From the NCBI GenBank assembly GCA_027623845.1, contig JAQBUJ010000053.1, forward strand, positions 1 through 11,088: a stretch of DNA of 11,088 bases. Reading direction: 5' to 3'. The stretch is from Pseudomonadota bacterium. Its GTDB lineage: Bacteria; Pseudomonadota; Alphaproteobacteria; Thalassobaculales; Thalassobaculaceae. The notes beneath the pieces are model-generated. The model did no database searches. It had not been told where the DNA came from and saw only the letters and a list, made by a program, of their open reading frames with translations. Within the stretch, counting starts at the first letter, position 1. Each line of letters begins with the position of its first letter. The translations under genes were made by a program, and so were the position numbers. Shown in pieces: positions 1-6,444 of this stretch.

Positions 1-1
1 C

Positions 2-1249
2 GCGATCATTATCCTCTTTTTCGGCGGCCTGGGCGGCTGGGCCGGCGTGGCGCCTCTGGCCAGCGGCGTAAATGTTTCCGGCTCGATCCAGGTCGACTCC
101 GGCGTAAAAACCGTTCAGCATCTCGATGGCGGAATGGTGACGGAAATCCTTGTTCGCGAGGGCGATCGGGTCACCAAGGGGCAGGTTCTGATGCGCCTGG
201 ACCCGGCGCTTACCGACGCCCAGTCGGTCGTTCAACATTCGACCTTGATTGCGTTTGTCGCTGAACGGGCCCGGATCTTCGCCAACATAACCGACGATAA
301 TTCAATGGCGCTCAACGACGAACTCCTGCAGGCGCTGGGAGACCCGGTTCTTAGCAAAATCGTCGAAGGGGAAATGAAGCTCTTCGAGGAACGACGGAAC
401 AGCGTCGAAAGAGAAATGGTGATCCGCAAAAAACGTATAACCCAGACACGCACCGAATTAGAGGCGCTGGCGATTCAACGGGATACGACGCAAGAATCCT
501 TGGCCTTGATTGAAGAGGAACTGGCGTCGGTTCAGGAACTCTTCGACAAACGGCTGACGACGAAATCTCGGCTTCTGGCGATCAAGCGCGCAAAAACCGG
601 ATTATCCGGTCAAATGGGAACCATTGCCGCGCGGATCGCCATCACCGGCCAGCGAATCAACGAGCAAGAATTGTCGATCGAAGCGGTGACCCAAAGAAAT
701 CGCGCCTCCAACGTCGAACGTTTGCAAAAACTTGATCTGGAAATTTCACGTCGACGCGAGGCACTCGCGACCCTCAATAATCAGATCAACCGGACCGAGG
801 TCAAATCTCCATCGGACGGACGCGTAATGAGCATGATGATAAAAACCGTTGGCGCAGTGGTTAATCGCGGGCAAGGGTTGATGAATATCGTTCCCAATAA
901 CGAAACCATGGTTCTTGAGGCCAAAGTAAAAGCCAAAGATATCGAACAGGTCCGCAAGGGCTCCCCCGTCAAGGTTCGTTTGATGGCGTTCAACCCACGT
1001 CTGACTCCGCCGGTGGATGGAGAGGTCATTAGCGTCACGCCCAACACGATTCCGGCCGCCAAGGGCAAGCCGATGTATGGGGTGACGGTCACGCTGGATC
1101 TCGTGTCGCTCAAACGCGCCATCGGCGACCAACAACTCACCTCCGGCATGCCCGCCTCTGGTATAATTGCTGTTGGAGAGCGCACCTTGTTGTCGTATCT
1201 CATGACGCCGATGATTTCGAGTTTCGAAATGGCGCTGCGCGAGCCTTGA
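2..1249 (+). CDS. HlyD-family type I secretion periplasmic adaptor (membrane fusion protein), 5' end missing
   Basis: This is the membrane-fusion subunit of a type I secretion system, linking an inner-membrane ABC exporter to a TolC-like outer-membrane channel. The reading frame is open from base 2, so the gene starts upstream of the window; 415 residues are visible. The first ~14 residues (AIIILFFGGLGGWAG) are the end of the single N-terminal membrane helix. Residues ~34-46 (GVKTVQHLDGGMV) are the conserved first half of the lipoyl-like domain. Residues ~70-265 are charged and heptad-like, as expected for the long coiled-coil hairpin. KSPSDGRV (~268-275) re-enters the lipoyl domain, and the C-terminal beta-barrel ends with the family signature GMPASGIIAVGERTLLSYL near 382-400. 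Family members are usually ~430-480 aa, so only a short N-terminus is missing. The GTG at 47 lies after the membrane helix and is not the true start. The next gene begins 15 nt downstream. Hand-counted rows are lower in GC (~47-53%) than most of the window. The cargo is unknown. Confidence 0.93.
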   Translation, partial: AIIILFFGGLGGWAGVAPLASGVNVSGSIQVDSGVKTVQHLDGGMVTEILVREGDRVTKGQVLMRLDPALTDAQSVVQHSTLIAFVAERARIFANITDDNSMALNDELLQALGDPVLSKIVEGEMKLFEERRNSVEREMVIRKKRITQTRTELEALAIQRDTTQESLALIEEELASVQELFDKRLTTKSRLLAIKRAKTGLSGQMGTIAARIAITGQRINEQELSIEAVTQRNRASNVERLQKLDLEISRRREALATLNNQINRTEVKSPSDGRVMSMMIKTVGAVVNRGQGLMNIVPNNETMVLEAKVKAKDIEQVRKGSPVKVRLMAFNPRLTPPVDGEVISVTPNTIPAAKGKPMYGVTVTLDLVSLKRAIGDQQLTSGMPASGIIAVGERTLLSYLMTPMISSFEMALREP

Positions 1250-1264
1250 GGTTCTAATCAAGTC

Positions 1265-2572
1265 ATGAGCACTGCTCTCGGGCGTTCCATTGATGACGGA
1301 TTGGCCGTGGGTCGCAGGCTTCTTGCGGCTCGCGAGTACCACAAGGCCGTCCAGTGTCACCGCCTCATATCCCTCAAATTTCCCCGCGACGTCCGTGTCT
1401 ATATGGGTTTGGGACAGTCTTTTAGAGCGCTGGGTAACCGCGCCAAAATGGCGCGGGCGTTTCGACGCGCCATCGTGCTGCAACCGGACGCGGTCGAGCT
1501 CTATTATAATTTCGGCAATGCCGAACGAAGCTTTGACCAACCGCAAAGCGCCGCCCAACTCTATCGATGGGCCATCCAACAAGCGCCGCAAAGACCGGAA
1601 ATCGTCACCGCCTTATCTCTCGCCCTGCTGCAACTGGGTGACTGGTCGGCCGCTTGGCCGCACTATGAAATGCGCGAATCCTGCCGCGAATTCACCAACC
1701 AGATGGCGGCGCTCGGCAAAACGGTCTGGGATGGACAAATCACCGCCGGGCATCGGATCTTGCTGGTCGCCGAACAGGGCGCTGGCGACGCGATACAATT
1801 CATTCGCTACGCCCGTTTCCTCGCCGAGGCTGGAATGATCGTGCAGGTGCATTGTGCAACGGCCTTGGAACGACTATTCGCCGCTCAGCCCTGGATCCAC
1901 GGGGTATCGACGAAAGGCCATCCGGAGTTTGATTCGACCTGTTTGATGATGAGCCTGCCCTATCGGTTCGGCACCGAGCCGAAATCGATCCCTGGCGATG
2001 CGCCTTACCTGAACTGGCCGGCTCCGGCGAAAGCCTCGCAACCGAACCGGGCGCCGCGTGTCGGCTTGGTTTGGGCCGGCACGCCGCGCAATACCCGCGA
2101 CGAATGGCGCTCTTGCCCGCAAGACGCCTATTCCAAGCTTCTGGAGGTTCCCGGCATTGACTTTCAAAGCCTGCAACTCGGCTGGCGCAACAACAGCGAT
2201 GACGCCCCGTGGTCGACGGTTACGCCGCTGGGTGACGGGATCTCTGACTATGCCGATACCGCCGAGATCATCGCCGAACTGGACTTGGTGATTTCCGTCG
2301 ACACCTCGATCGCGCATCTCGCCGGAGCGCTTGGTAAGCCGGTTTGGGTATTGCTTGGCCGGCATGCGGATTGGCGCTGGCTGCTCGAACGGGCCGATAC
2401 TCCCTGGTATCCGGGCATGCGGCTGTTCCGCATGGATGACAACGGCAATGCTGGCCAGAATATCGGGCGGAGTAACGACAAGAACGCCGGTAAGGACGAG
2501 GGGTGGGACGACTTACTGACCCGGGTCGCGACGACGCTTAGCGACGACGCCACTTTCCCGACGGGTCCTTGA
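1265..2572 (+). CDS. TPR protein with C-terminal glycosyltransferase-9-like (heptosyltransferase-fold) domain
   Basis: 435 residues. Residues ~10-140 form about four tetratricopeptide repeats, for example ARAFRRAIVLQPDAVELYYNFGNA around 63-86. Residues ~160-390 resemble the GT-B, glycosyltransferase-9/ADP-heptosyltransferase-like domain found in many bacterial TPR proteins: ILLVAEQGAGDAIQFIRY (165-182), a nucleotide-sugar-type VGLVWAGTPRNTRDEWRS (266-283), the signature DLVISVDTSIAHLAGALGKP (340-359), then ADWRWLLERADTPWYPGMRLFR (to 389). A segment rich in Asn, Gly and Asp (390-411) comes before the short C-terminal helix (EGWDDLLTRV). No signal peptide or membrane helix is seen, so a cytoplasmic enzyme is expected. 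The ATG at 1265 follows the adaptor stop by 15 nt; a weak GAGG lies at 1248-1251, so coupled translation from the upstream gene is likely. Acceptor and sugar cannot be read from sequence. Given its position, it may modify a secreted protein or surface glycan (inference). Its 3' end overlaps convergent ydbL by 35 bp. Confidence 0.88.
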   Translation: MSTALGRSIDDGLAVGRRLLAAREYHKAVQCHRLISLKFPRDVRVYMGLGQSFRALGNRAKMARAFRRAIVLQPDAVELYYNFGNAERSFDQPQSAAQLYRWAIQQAPQRPEIVTALSLALLQLGDWSAAWPHYEMRESCREFTNQMAALGKTVWDGQITAGHRILLVAEQGAGDAIQFIRYARFLAEAGMIVQVHCATALERLFAAQPWIHGVSTKGHPEFDSTCLMMSLPYRFGTEPKSIPGDAPYLNWPAPAKASQPNRAPRVGLVWAGTPRNTRDEWRSCPQDAYSKLLEVPGIDFQSLQLGWRNNSDDAPWSTVTPLGDGISDYADTAEIIAELDLVISVDTSIAHLAGALGKPVWVLLGRHADWRWLLERADTPWYPGMRLFRMDDNGNAGQNIGRSNDKNAGKDEGWDDLLTRVATTLSDDATFPTGP

Positions 2573-2906
2573 ACCAGCCCCCTGGTTTAACCCGGCCAAC
2601 AAGCTTGCGTCCGGCAACGGCTTCGACCGATTTCACCGGTATGGCGTTGCGCTTGGCGATATCCTGATAGGCCGCCCGTCGCTTGGCGTTGATTTGCGAA
2701 ACCAGGGTTGCGGCACCAGGATTCGCGACTCCCGGCACCACACCGATATAGCCGTTCAGTTGCTCGCCGATCAATCCCTGCGCCTTGGCCTCATCGAGTG
2801 ACAGCGCCTGAGCCGGCGCAATCGCGCCAAACCCTGAAACCACCAGGGCGAGCATCAGCGCGGCCGCCAGGATCAGCCCCCGTCTCGAATAGCGGACCTG
2901 GAACAT
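2538..2906 (-). CDS. ydbL: YdbL family (DUF1318) periplasmic protein
   Basis: 122 residues. The N-terminus is a Sec signal peptide: basic MFQVRYSRRG, a hydrophobic core at ~11-30, and a likely cleavage after AQA (32-34). The mature part matches the DUF1318/YdbL family throughout: SLDEAKAQGLIGEQLNGYIG (36-55), QINAKRRAAYQDIAKRN, VEAVAGRKLVGRVKPGGWF, and the conserved end GKWRRR. In E. coli, YdbL is a periplasmic partner that modulates the YdbH-YnbE inter-membrane bridge; the same role is inferred here because the gene follows ydbH and ynbE directly. The start is secure: AAGGAGAG lies four bases before the ATG (GGAG core six bases before) and overlaps the ynbE stop codon. This is the last gene of the operon. 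Its final 35 bp overlap the end of the convergent TPR-glycosyltransferase gene, and I see no terminator hairpin with a U tract between them. Confidence 0.93.
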   Translation of the reverse strand: MFQVRYSRRGLILAAALMLALVVSGFGAIAPAQALSLDEAKAQGLIGEQLNGYIGVVPGVANPGAATLVSQINAKRRAAYQDIAKRNAIPVKSVEAVAGRKLVGRVKPGGWFKDPSGKWRRR

Positions 2907-2910
2907 CGTT

Positions 2911-2918
2911 CTCTCCTT
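2911..2918 (-). promoter_or_regulatory. Shine-Dalgarno of ydbL, overlapping the ynbE stop codon
   Basis: On the minus strand the sequence reads CTAAGGAGAGAACG followed by the ydbL ATG. The AAGGAGAG element shares two bases with the TAA stop of ynbE (2917-2919). A ribosome terminating on ynbE therefore sits on the ydbL ribosome-binding site, the usual arrangement for translational coupling. It also fixes the ydbL start codon. Confidence 0.85.
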
Positions 2919-3123
2919 AGAAGATCTTGTCCTTGGACTCGAACAACGAGTCGAGATCCTTCTCGATCCGAATTCTGACTTCCTGCTCGATCTTCACATT
3001 GAGGTTAATCACGATCGGCTTATCGGGCGCCTCGATCTTCACCGACGGCGAGCATCCGGCAACAGCGTATAGCGCCGATCCGATGCACAGCATCACCGCC
3101 GCTTTTCTACTGATCCGCGCCAT
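2917..3123 (-). CDS. ynbE: YnbE-like outer-membrane lipoprotein
   Basis: A small lipoprotein of 68 residues. The N-terminus MARISRKAAVMLCIGSALYA is a lipoprotein signal peptide ending in the lipobox VAGC, with the lipidated cysteine at residue 24. Ser at +2 rather than Asp is compatible with sorting to the outer membrane. The mature 45 residues carry the YnbE signature: IEAPDKPIVINLNVKIEQEV (30-49), then IEKDLDSLFESK. In E. coli, YnbE is the outer-membrane partner that docks on the C-terminal end of YdbH to complete a lipid-transport bridge; this is inferred here from similarity and gene order. The frame is open further upstream to a GTG at 3303, but only the ATG at 3123 places the signal peptide at the N-terminus, and the upstream extension merely shadows ydbH. 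It overlaps the end of ydbH by 17 bp and lacks a good Shine-Dalgarno (GGATG is 12 nt away), so translation is probably coupled to ydbH. Confidence 0.92.
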   Translation of the reverse strand: MARISRKAAVMLCIGSALYAVAGCSPSVKIEAPDKPIVINLNVKIEQEVRIRIEKDLDSLFESKDKIF

Positions 3124-6100
3124 TTCGCAAAAGCACATCCTGCACCCGTGTTGGCAGCGTATAGGTCCGATACCCGGTCTTGATAATGTCATCCAACTGT
3201 CCCGAAAGGTCCAGATTGAAACGGACTGGATACCCATCATAGAGGTTTGGGTTCGCTCCCTCCAGCGCCAGAGCGATCCGATACCCGGAGCTGGGCCGGC
3301 CATCCAGTGTCAGGCCCAGGGTAGTATAGTTGAAATCCGACAGCGCATCGAGCATGAGACCAACCTGCTCGCCGGATTGGCGCAATACCGCGTCTCGATC
3401 TCCCGCCTGATAGCGGACCGTGCCGGGCCCCTGCGCCGTGAGATGGCCACCCACCACCGCCAACCCAACGCCCGGCGTCCAGGTCACCGGCAGCGAGCCC
3501 GACAGAGCACCTTCAGCCTGCAGGCCATCAACCTTGGCCAAACCAGCAAGGGCGCTGGCGCTGACTCCCTCGACCTCTATCGCGGCGGTGGTTGGCTGAT
3601 CCGGCGTGATACGAACATCGCGCGCCGACACCGTCCCGCCGGCGAACCCGCCCGAAAGATCCGTCACCACGATGGCGTCCAAGCCGTCGAGCGAAAAACT
3701 GATCCGCGGATTTTCGATCGGCACGCCCAACGTCATGGCCTGCATCGTGAGCGTTCGCGGGCCGTCCGTCGCGATCGGTGAAAGGGTCGCGAAGGCGATG
3801 TCGCCATTCGCCTTTTCGATACCAAAATCTGCCCCGTGAACCGTTAGATCGTCGATGCCTATGACAAGGCTCGCGGCATCGTCGGTCTGCGCATCCGGCC
3901 AGGAATGCCGCACTTCAATCGAGATAGCGCCCTCGGCGCTTTCGATGTGCTCGGACAATGCCGGCGAGACTTCCGCCAGGGTCAGATCCTCGGGACCAAA
4001 TTGCAGCGTACTGCGCGCTAGGCTGAGTTGGCCGGAGCCACCGCGTTGCCGCATAACACCAGCCACCGGCCACCGCAGAATGCCGGATTGCGCGGCAATT
4101 TCTCCCCGCAGCGCCAAATCGGCGCCCGGCCCCGGGGAACTCCCGGCGATTTTGGCCATCAAGGGCACGAACCAGGCGGGGCGATGGCGCTCCGCAATAC
4201 TGGGAATTTTGATGTCGAGCGCCGCAATTTCAGTGGTCTTGCCGCCAAGCCGCAGGCTGGCGGTGCCGGACATCCCGGAGACGATCACCGGCAGGCCCGG
4301 ATCATCAAATCCAGCCTCGTGAATGGCGACTTCAAGGGTTTCGCCGCCCGGTCTACCGGTGTCCTTGAAACGCCCATCGATCCGGCCCGGCGAGATTTGG
4401 ACCTGACGACCCTCCCCGTCGCCGCTGAGGTGCAGAATGATCGGTTCGACCGCCAGAGCCCCGCGAATATCGAGGTGCGTCGGCTTACCGGGTTGTCGCG
4501 TGACGATAAGCTCCGCTGCGGTATCGGGTGGCTGGGAAAGCCGCACCGGCTGCAAGATCGACAGACCGCTCGCCGCGCGGCGCACTTTCGCCACCGCAAG
4601 ATCGAGGCGCTCGACCACCGCCCGCGTCGCGCCGCCGGCAGTGAGGATTCGTCCGGCCAGATCCAACGCGACATCGCCGCTGGTCCCGGCGTTCGCTATA
4701 CCGGCCTGCCCCCGCACGGTAAACCGTCCCGAGGCGTAGCCGGGACCGACCTGCCCCTTGCAGCTTGCATCTGCCGTGCGCAACGCGGAACCCGCCAACT
4801 CGAAACCGCTCAGCCGGAGCCGCGCCACGTCGATATCCGCCGCCCAGCGGCCGGGGTTTTTCGATGTCGACGATCCGAGCGTCACCGAGCCGGAAAGCGT
4901 CCCGCGGCGGCTTTCACCCAATAACCCGGTAAGTGTCCCGGAAAGCCGCGCTTTCGGTGTTTTTCCGGTGAAATCGACCAACGCCGACGCGGTGTCGCTG
5001 CCGCGTTCCAGCGCAACCACAAGGCCCGAGTCGAGCCAACCGTGCGCCGCTTCGGGGATCTTTTCGGCCAGGGCGGCGAGTTCTTGCATGGGCGCCTCCA
5101 AACGCCAAGTGTCGGCAGCGCGCAGTTCCAAACGCCCCGAACCTGCGATAGCGGAGAGCCGACCGGACAACGCCATCCGCCGCGGCCGGCCTTCCCAAAC
5201 AACCGAAGAAAGCGCTATCTCGGCGCCGCCGGTCGCGATGGCGCCACGCAGCGCATCCGCATCAAACCGGCGTGACGCGAAATTGCTGATCGGCCCCGGC
5301 ACGGTGCCGTTTATCCGGAAACCCGCCGTGCCTTCCAGATCATCGATCGGTAGGTTGAGCACGCTTTGCAGCAACCGATAGGGAACCCCGACCGCGCCAT
5401 CGCCGGTCAGCCTTACTTGCAACCGCTCTCGGGTTCCGCCGTCGATTGCCGCCGCGAGGGTATAGGACTGAGCCGGGTGCGCCGGATCGGACAACCGCAG
5501 GCTGGCCGAGCCCGCATCGCCGCGAAACACCGCTTCCAGGACGATTGACGGAAGGGTCGCTTGGCCAATACGCCCTTCATCGAGCCGGAGCGACACTTGG
5601 CCACTGTTGCGATCCGCCCCGCCGATTTCCGCGACGATTTCGCCGCCGCCCGATCCGAGCGCGATCTGTTGGAACCGCGCCGAGCCCTGCGAGATTTTCC
5701 CGTTGATCCTGAACGCGCCGGACAACTCGCGCCCCCCCTCGAAGCGCAGACGGGCACGGGCCACACCGCCGCCCGCCACGGTCGTGCTCGATGCTTTGAC
5801 CACCGCATCGCCGGCCCCGCTTAGGACGCCATTTTCGCGTTCCTCGGCAGAAATATTGAAAGTGAGCTCAAGCGCTCCTTGCGGCGTCTCCAGAAGGGCA
5901 CGGGCGTCCTTCAGGATCAGTCGGTCCATTGGCAGTCGCCATTGGCTCCAGGGGCTCCTGGAACCGCTTGGCGCTTGGCCTGAGAGCAACGCATCAAGCG
6001 GCCCAAGGTCAAGCCGGCCATTTTCATGACCCGCCCGCATCGTCAAACCGTTCACGCTGAGCGAGGCCAATCGGCCCTGTCGAAGATCCGAAAGCTGATA

Positions 6101-6346
6101 GGTAGCGTCGATGGCTTCGGCGGTGATCGCTCCGCCGCCGGCGCTCACATTGCGCAACGCCAGACGACCAGCGCCCAAATAAACGATCTGAAAATCAAGG
6201 TGGCCAAGCCCGGTCAGCCCGAAGCCCGACCGGGCGATCCAAGACGCCAAGCCCGGAGCCAAGGTGTCCCGGGCCAAGAAGACGCCCGGCCCAAGGACAA
6301 GGATCAGGACCGATAGAAAAATCAGGAGGCGTGCGAGAAATCTCAT
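3107..6346 (-). CDS. ydbH: YdbH family AsmA-like inter-membrane lipid transport protein
   Basis: 1079 residues from the chosen ATG. Residues ~4-25 (LARLLIFLSVLILVLGPGVF) form the single N-terminal inner-membrane anchor. The rest is a long, Gly/Ala/Leu-rich series of short beta-strands typical of AsmA-like/TamB-type proteins, which fold into a groove for lipid acyl chains. The last ~110 residues are the family-specific end, with LDALSDFNYTTL (~999-1010) and GANPNLYDGYPVRFNLDL (~1030-1047). In E. coli, YdbH acts redundantly with YhdP and TamB in moving phospholipids from inner to outer membrane, with YnbE and YdbL as partners. Here the two partners follow immediately. E. coli YdbH is ~880 aa, so this protein is about 200 residues longer. 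An in-frame GTG at 6364 would add six residues ahead of the membrane anchor; neither start has a good Shine-Dalgarno, and the ATG is preferred because it begins directly with the charged-then-hydrophobic anchor. Confidence 0.92.
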   Translation of the reverse strand: MRFLARLLIFLSVLILVLGPGVFLARDTLAPGLASWIARSGFGLTGLGHLDFQIVYLGAGRLALRNVSAGGGAITAEAIDATYQLSDLRQGRLASLSVNGLTMRAGHENGRLDLGPLDALLSGQAPSGSRSPWSQWRLPMDRLILKDARALLETPQGALELTFNISAEERENGVLSGAGDAVVKASSTTVAGGGVARARLRFEGGRELSGAFRINGKISQGSARFQQIALGSGGGEIVAEIGGADRNSGQVSLRLDEGRIGQATLPSIVLEAVFRGDAGSASLRLSDPAHPAQSYTLAAAIDGGTRERLQVRLTGDGAVGVPYRLLQSVLNLPIDDLEGTAGFRINGTVPGPISNFASRRFDADALRGAIATGGAEIALSSVVWEGRPRRMALSGRLSAIAGSGRLELRAADTWRLEAPMQELAALAEKIPEAAHGWLDSGLVVALERGSDTASALVDFTGKTPKARLSGTLTGLLGESRRGTLSGSVTLGSSTSKNPGRWAADIDVARLRLSGFELAGSALRTADASCKGQVGPGYASGRFTVRGQAGIANAGTSGDVALDLAGRILTAGGATRAVVERLDLAVAKVRRAASGLSILQPVRLSQPPDTAAELIVTRQPGKPTHLDIRGALAVEPIILHLSGDGEGRQVQISPGRIDGRFKDTGRPGGETLEVAIHEAGFDDPGLPVIVSGMSGTASLRLGGKTTEIAALDIKIPSIAERHRPAWFVPLMAKIAGSSPGPGADLALRGEIAAQSGILRWPVAGVMRQRGGSGQLSLARSTLQFGPEDLTLAEVSPALSEHIESAEGAISIEVRHSWPDAQTDDAASLVIGIDDLTVHGADFGIEKANGDIAFATLSPIATDGPRTLTMQAMTLGVPIENPRISFSLDGLDAIVVTDLSGGFAGGTVSARDVRITPDQPTTAAIEVEGVSASALAGLAKVDGLQAEGALSGSLPVTWTPGVGLAVVGGHLTAQGPGTVRYQAGDRDAVLRQSGEQVGLMLDALSDFNYTTLGLTLDGRPSSGYRIALALEGANPNLYDGYPVRFNLDLSGQLDDIIKTGYRTYTLPTRVQDVLLRNGADQ

Positions 6347-6364
6347 GCCATGGCCAGCCGTCAC

Positions 6365-6378
6365 CGCCGGAAACGGCG
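6365..6378 (-). other. Small GC-rich hairpin in the ydbH leader
   Basis: Perfect 5-bp inverted repeat, CGCCG and CGGCG separated by four bases (UUUC in the minus-strand transcript). It lies 18 nt upstream of the ydbH ATG, between atpC and ydbH. It has no following U tract, so it does not look like an intrinsic terminator. It could be a leader structure affecting ydbH translation or an RNA-end stabiliser; function is unknown. Confidence 0.4.
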
Positions 6379-6387
6379 ATCAGCCCT

Positions 6388-6417
6388 ACTATGGCAGTAT
6401 CGAGATGTGAATTCCAA
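6388..6417 (-). promoter_or_regulatory. Weak candidate sigma-70-type promoter for ydbH
   Basis: In the atpC-ydbH gap the minus strand holds TTGGAA (6417-6412) and CATAGT (6393-6388) separated by 18 nt; each matches the consensus -35 or -10 hexamer at four of six positions. A start near 6381 would put the GC-rich hairpin at the 5' end of the message. Matches this weak occur often by chance, and readthrough from the F1 operon is an equally good explanation. Confidence 0.22.
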
Positions 6418-6444
6418 CCGCGCCTAAAGGGAGCGCCGCTACTT

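Noticed and set aside
47..1249. GTG at 47 as the start of the adaptor
   Set aside because: The frame is open to base 2 and the upstream residues encode the membrane helix, so the true start is outside the window.
746..1591. Minus-strand open frame (281 codons) across the adaptor/TPR junction
   Set aside because: It is antisense to two genes with clear protein homology, and I recognise no domain or credible start.
2917..3303. 128-residue version of YnbE beginning at a GTG at 3303
   Set aside because: The extra 60 residues are out-of-frame ydbH sequence and would put the lipoprotein signal in the middle of the protein.
4028..4924. Long plus-strand open frame (298 codons) inside ydbH
   Set aside because: It is antisense to the well-supported ydbH, has no recognisable domain, and is rich in Arg/Pro/Ala as expected from the reverse frame of a GC-rich gene.
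6420..6436. GCGC...GCGC inverted repeat after atpC as an intrinsic terminator
   Set aside because: The stem is four base pairs with a nine-base loop and no following U run on the minus strand, too weak to call.
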